From: Metopolophium dirhodum
Lineage: Eukaryota > Arthropoda > Insecta > Hemiptera > Aphididae
Reading direction: 5' to 3'
NCBI RefSeq assembly: GCF_019925205.1
Contig: NC_083566.1
Coordinates: forward strand, 248,001-312,000
DNA length: 64,000 nt
Positions 62,201 through 64,000 of this stretch are shown here, piece after piece. The notes below the pieces were generated by a model. It was not told the DNA's origin and searched no databases. It saw only the letters and a list, made by a program, of their open reading frames with translations. The position numbers and the translations under genes were made by a program. Position 1 is the stretch's first letter, and each line of letters begins with the position of its first letter.

Positions 62201-63828
62201 ATCTTACAAGTGCATAACATAGTAAATTATACACTCAGCAGAACACATGTAGCTCCGTTAATTTAAAAATTAAAGTGAATTGACCTCTTATAAAATTTAA
62301 AGGTAAGATTATTATCTACTATCTAAGCAACCACAGGGCTTCTTATTATATTTTAATTTTAAAGCAAGTTATGAGTATTTTAAGACGTACAAACAATTTA
62401 CAATTTTAAATACTCAAAACTCGCTTTAAAATTAAAATATAATAAAAAGCCAAGGTGCAAAAAGAAATATTATAATAATAATATAAAGCTGACAAATATC
62501 TAATTTGGTACTTGCTTACCTTTTTTATTAGTAACAACTTTTTTCTTTGTAACCGTTTGAAAAACATTGTGTTCCGGTACAAATTCCACGTCATTTCCTT
62601 CTCCAATGTCTGAACTCTGATTATCAATAACTGAATTATTTTGTTCTTGTAACTTTTGTTTCATCATTGAAAATGCCATCAGTCGTTTTTTAGCTTGGGA
62701 TTTACCCAATACCGTAGATGCTTTGGACACTTTCTCAATAGAGTCATCTTTGCCATTCATTGCAGGTGAGGTTTGCTGTTGATTTACTACCTCGTTAACT
62801 GTTTCAGTTGATTGCATTTGATTTTGAGCATTAATTTGATAGCCATGTTGTTGAACCTGACTATTGTATGGTTGCACCTGAGCAATCACAGGCAATCTCT
62901 GTTGCTCTGGTGTAATCATAGACATGGTTGGGGGGTCAATGGTCTGTTGAATTATATTGTCAATGTTCTCTGGTATGTTTTGTTGTTCCTCAATTAGTTC
63001 AGATGTCACCGTTTCAAAGGGGGCAGCATTTGTAGTTTGTGTAGGTTTTTCAATAAGAACATCAGGTTTATAGTTTTCAGATAATCCTTTCATAGCATCA
63101 TCATCGTCAGTTTCTGCCGTAGGAGAATATCTGAAACATAAAATACATTTATTATTAGGTATTAGCTAATCAATTATTTTAATATTAAAGATCAATTATA
63201 AAATTTATTATATACAACTGTTTATAATATTTAATAAATACCTATTAGAGTCATCAATTGCAGTGTTTGTTTTATTAGCTGGCTTCTCTTCAACTGGCAA
63301 TTGTACAGAATCAGGTGGTGGTGGAGGTGGTTTTGATGTTTGGGTTTGATTTGCTTGATTAAAATTATAATTGTAATAATTTTGATATGGTTGATAATAT
63401 TGTTGACTATTATAATCCCATTGGTATTGAGGATAAGGATAGCCATAATAATTGTTATAGTTGTACATATAATTATTGTAGTTTGCATAGTTTTGCATGT
63501 TGTAATCAGCCGGATTTGGCGCTGCTGGTGGTTGTGGCAATTGTCCATTATCATTTTTAGGAAGTGGTGGAAGAGGTGGCATAGAATTATCGGTTGGAAC
63601 AATTGTACCTGGTTCAGTAGTAACATTTGCATTTTGAGAACTGACATCAGTTGAGTCTACAGATATTTGGTTTTCGGAATTACTAATTTGATCTACAATG
63701 TTTGAAGGTTCGGCATAATCATTGTTCAACAATACTTTTTCAACTGGCTGACAGTTATTTTCAATGGGTGATAGCTGTTGTTGGGACGTTTCACATATAG
63801 AATTTTCAGTTGCTTCAGGATTATCCAT
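46719..63828 (-). CDS. Large low-complexity, Lys/Ser/acidic-rich protein, 12 coding exons, not recognised
   Basis: Coding exons on the minus strand: 63828-63242, 63130-62520, 62015-61902, 58818-58653, 58384-58169, 54750-54460, 53866-50194, 50117-50004, 49346-48227, 47998-47931, 47749-47592, 47205-46719. All phases agree and the sum is 2534 codons plus TAA. Layout: N-terminal Pro/Tyr/Asn-rich part (1-195), Gln-rich part with KKRLMAFSMMKQKLQ (196-400), a helical stretch and RS/RH-rich segment (400-500), a moderately structured block (500-690), a huge charged region with KKK and SSS/DE tracts (690-1890), an acidic region (1925-2300), and a C-terminal basic part with SKRVTFADGIRPGD (near 2385). 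I cannot name it. Composition suggests a nuclear RNA-processing or transcription scaffold (inference). Treating it as two genes was considered, but phase-perfect joins favour one. Confidence 0.8.
47592..47749 (-). CDS. Unrecognised gene, coding exon 11
   Basis: Encodes ILIQKLKVRAKEKIREKLPD, then TIMIRYSDNMETIKYPFLGL and FQPPTNSILSKPR, one of the better candidates for a conserved domain. Acceptor GTTCAG|ATATTA, donor CCAAG|GTAAGA phase 2. Confidence 0.82.
47931..47998 (-). CDS. Unrecognised gene, coding exon 10: 68 bases
   Basis: Encodes GLCMKEEVTVADLSMMDTII and NQK. Acceptor CTGTAG|GCTTAT phase 1, donor CAAAAA|GTATTA phase 0. It is short, but phase fits on both sides and the sequence is helical. 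Confidence 0.72.
48227..49346 (-). CDS. Unrecognised gene, coding exon 9: acidic region
   Basis: Begins EEIVKNEKSDSASHDELFVK and HFQHYNQNPMKYS. A more ordered part follows (TRAYVCILEDNNTNLYLTS, YWLHADLIPFLIP), then Asp/Glu/Asn-rich sequence. The donor TCAG|GTAATA at 48226 joins in phase 1 to exon 10. A better-looking donor, AGTG|GTAAGA at 48199, adds 27 bases with an in-frame TAA. Confidence 0.82.
49514..49650. mobile_element. 137-bp MITE, TATACTCTGTTC family, copy 1
   Basis: Ends TATACTCTGTTCAGCGAGAG and CTCGCTAAACAGAGTATA are inverted repeats of about 23 bases. The centre is GC-rich (GGTTCCCC / GGGGAACC also pair). It lies in an intron of the minus-strand gene. A related element is at 59717-59945. 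Confidence 0.75.
50004..50117 (-). CDS. Unrecognised gene, coding exon 8: 114-base phase 0 exon
   Basis: Encodes LIDVFEHFPSDNISADQVEC and SQEEIPNKNTDTIISDPQ. Acceptor TTTTAG|TTGATC, donor CCTCAG|GTAAAT. It is in frame on both sides, so it may be optional. Confidence 0.78.
50194..53866 (-). CDS. Unrecognised gene, coding exon 7: 3.7-kb charged exon
   Basis: A single open frame of about 1224 codons. It starts LKENCYTDNNYNNIDEKLL, then DKNIYPFKGWWPKTNFIITQ. Long Ser/Asp/Glu and Lys/Arg tracts follow (SSSESSQDSESESGSSSDDS; many KKK/KRK runs; an EEEEEEE run near 51420). Isolated ordered-looking motifs include FFELRPNEWNIIKKSSRRG, IPFGFGFSSPISLI and KKKSRWDKQP. Many sites fit acidic-directed kinases, and several fit basic nuclear signals. 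Acceptor TTTTTTAG|GCTCAA, donor TCACAT|GTAAGA. The opposite strand shows long shadow frames because of the AAG/GAA bias; they are not genes. Confidence 0.9.
53912..54076. mobile_element. 165-bp hAT-like MITE
   Basis: Ends CAGTGGTG and CACCACTG are perfect inverted octamers of hAT type. The element holds GGGGGCCC and a C-run near 54033-54047. Flanking octamers do not match, so it is old or mis-bounded. Confidence 0.55.
54460..54750 (-). CDS. Unrecognised gene, coding exon 6: phase 2-2 exon, skippable
   Basis: Encodes ILSETEKGTGDQKLRHNLLD, RKKEILKGLEVNTHEGDFTK, DFPSYIIRCTKNKPSIKFS and LLPEIEAIVLKFLSAMKPK, one of the few segments with ordinary globular composition. The donor is AAAAA|GTAAAA; reading through it meets TAA at once (54458-54456), so retention would truncate the protein. 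Its 291 bases allow skipping in frame. Confidence 0.8.
55061..55380. mobile_element. Long-palindrome MITE, copy 2
   Basis: TTAAGAGGATGCTACGC pairs with the GCTTCATCTTAA end. Internal GCGTAACATGGCAAATTATG and its inverted partner, plus ACTCGCTTTAAAATTAAAA, match the 8593-9036 element. It is shorter because part of the centre is lost. Confidence 0.75.
56392..57645. mobile_element. Probable 1.25-kb hAT-like element
   Basis: Ends CAGCGGATTGGGCCACC and GTTGCCAATCCGCTG are inverted repeats. No transposase is readable and no matching target duplication is visible. A piece of the composite-arm repeat lies inside it (56682 onward), suggesting nesting. Confidence 0.55.
56682..57300. mobile_element. 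Diverged copy of the composite-arm repeat
   Basis: AGATTTTAAGCGGAGCGATG, then AATGTATTGATTTTACAAT, matches the inner end of the composite arms. Weak similarity (TTTCAGATAGGAAAATGAATC) follows. The far boundary is uncertain. Confidence 0.5.
58169..58384 (-). CDS. Unrecognised gene, coding exon 5: RS dipeptides and KSWKDFVKGGFHFDKFRRF block
   Basis: Begins RSRSRSTEKPKMRALEVKSW, completing an RS-like run with exon 4. KSWKDFVKGGFHFDKFRRF looks folded or interaction-prone. Acceptor GTTTAG|GTCTAG, donor ACAT|GTAAGT phase 2. Confidence 0.85.
58653..58818 (-). CDS. Unrecognised gene, coding exon 4: Arg/His-rich
   Basis: Reads NEAPILQKLGIESLAEKYSA, then an RRHHHRRR/RRRSHSKSR basic segment that may act as nuclear targeting (inference). 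Acceptor TTTTAG|GCAATG phase 1. The donor CCAG|GTTATT is weak, but joins in phase 2 to exon 5. Confidence 0.8.
59585..60240. mobile_element. Diverged arm-family repeat interrupted by a MITE
   Basis: GAAAAACGATTCTGATC near 59678 resembles the arm outer region. AATACATCCATCGCTCTGCT, then CAGAATCTTAA near 60205-60237, is the inner end in reverse. The 229-bp MITE at 59717-59945 sits between them. Confidence 0.45.
59717..59945. mobile_element. 229-bp MITE, TATACTCTGTTC family, copy 2
   Basis: Ends TATACTCTGTTCGCCGAGAG and TCTCTCGACGAACGGAGTATA are inverted repeats. The interior is GC-rich. The termini match the 49514-49650 element closely while the interiors differ. Confidence 0.75.
61902..62015 (-). 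CDS. Unrecognised gene, coding exon 3: short helical exon
   Basis: Encodes VAKVIKAQQTIEQIEEMKKD, then ELLQGNNAALYQHLLRSGG, a likely amphipathic helix. At 114 bases and phase 1 on both sides it could be skipped in frame. Acceptor TTATAG|TTGCTA, donor GGTG|GTAAAT. Confidence 0.82.
62167..62453. mobile_element. Long-palindrome MITE, copy 3, truncated
   Basis: TTAAGAGGACATTATACCCA opens a copy of the 8593 element running through the centre (ACTCGCTTTAAAATTAAAAT) and breaking off at AAAAAGCC near 62453, about 70 bases from a coding exon. The right arm is missing. Confidence 0.75.
62520..63130 (-). CDS. Unrecognised gene, coding exon 2: Gln-rich
   Basis: AG from exon 1 plus A gives RYSPTAETDDDDAMKGLSEN. 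Gln-rich sequence follows (QVQPYNSQVQQHGYQ), then KKRLMAFSMMKQKLQEQNNS and TKKKVVTNKKGK. Acceptor TTTCAG|ATATTC, donor AAAG|GTAAGC phase 1. Confidence 0.85.
63242..63828 (-). CDS. Unrecognised gene, coding exon 1: start codon and Pro/Tyr-rich part
   Basis: The ATG at 63828-63826 lies four bases after a TTTTAG acceptor, so a non-coding exon precedes it. The exon reads MDNPEATENSI, PPLPPLPKND, then repeated YNNY/YPYPQYQ motifs and PPPPPPD. Donor AATAG|GTATTT, phase 2. The YN/YP richness is typical of disordered RNA-associated proteins. Confidence 0.85.
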
Positions 63829-63961
63829 GTTTCTAAAATAAAAAAATATACGTATATCTATATTAAAATTTTTAAAATCTAAATCATAACTTTTTTATTA
63901 ATTTTAAGTTTCCTAACTTCTTTGTTGAAAATAGGTGGTAAAAGTGGTACCAGTTACTTAC

Positions 63962-64000
63962 ACAATTTAAATGTCTCCAATCCTATAAATTAGGATCTAC
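63962..64000 (-). other. Probable 5' non-coding exon, running off the window
   Basis: On the minus strand, AAATTGT|GTAAGT gives a strong donor at 63961. Together with the acceptor at 63834-63833 it forms a 128-base intron just before the start codon. The promoter is beyond the right edge. Confidence 0.6.

Noticed and set aside
63231..63654. Frames rich in Ile/Met/Trp on both strands over the first coding exon
   Set aside because: They are off-frame readings of the TAT/AAT-rich Tyr-Asn repeat; the MDNPEATENS frame has splice-consistent ends.
1..64000. CRISPR arrays, bacterial operons, rRNA genes, complete viral genomes
   Set aside because: Scanned for and not seen; all long coding signals are explained by the two spliced genes and the LINE.

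Overview
This window looks like nuclear DNA of an insect, most likely a hemipteran and probably an aphid. The evidence is a very AT-rich background with recurrent TAGGTACCTA-type words, intron-split genes with GT-AG boundaries, an insect-type adenylyl cyclase, and dense small inverted-repeat transposons. The species call is inference; the eukaryotic gene structure is read directly. There are no bacterial operons, CRISPR arrays, rRNA genes or convincing tRNA genes.

Two host genes face each other. On the + strand, 2462-32993 holds all but the 5' end of a transmembrane adenylyl cyclase of the ADCY8 / Drosophila Ac78C class. I rebuilt 20 exons; every splice phase agrees and the joined frame gives 1264 residues after the first partial codon. 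It has two six-helix membrane blocks and both cyclase domains, with the residues needed for catalysis present. The last exon, after a 14-kb intron, is GC-rich and encodes a Gln/Ala-rich tail. On the - strand, 63832-46719 holds one large gene whose 12 coding exons join in frame to a 2534-residue, low-complexity, Lys/Ser/acidic-rich protein with an N-terminal Tyr/Pro-rich part, an RS-like stretch and a short C-terminal block. I do not recognise it; a nuclear, RNA-processing-like role is inference from composition. A 5' non-coding exon lies at the right edge of the window.

Between and inside the genes lies a transposon field. The main structure is a 6.6-kb composite at 38831-45396: a decayed LINE (40304-44092) with its reverse-transcriptase core deleted, flanked on both sides by 1.3-1.5-kb inverted copies of one repeat that abut the LINE sequence. 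A 1.1-kb element at 13667-14785 carries the same outer termini without the LINE. Other elements include a hAT-type element with a perfect 8-bp target duplication (19742-20955), three copies of a long-palindrome MITE (8593, 55061, 62167), two copies of a MITE with TATACTCTGTTC-type ends (49514, 59717), and about ten further small TIR elements. All sit in introns or the intergenic gap.

No clear candidate for a new functional system was found. The best leads are the LINE-bearing foldback composite, the large unrecognised nuclear-type protein, and splice features of the cyclase: a probable GC-AG intron, tandem acceptors, and competing donors that switch the C-terminus.
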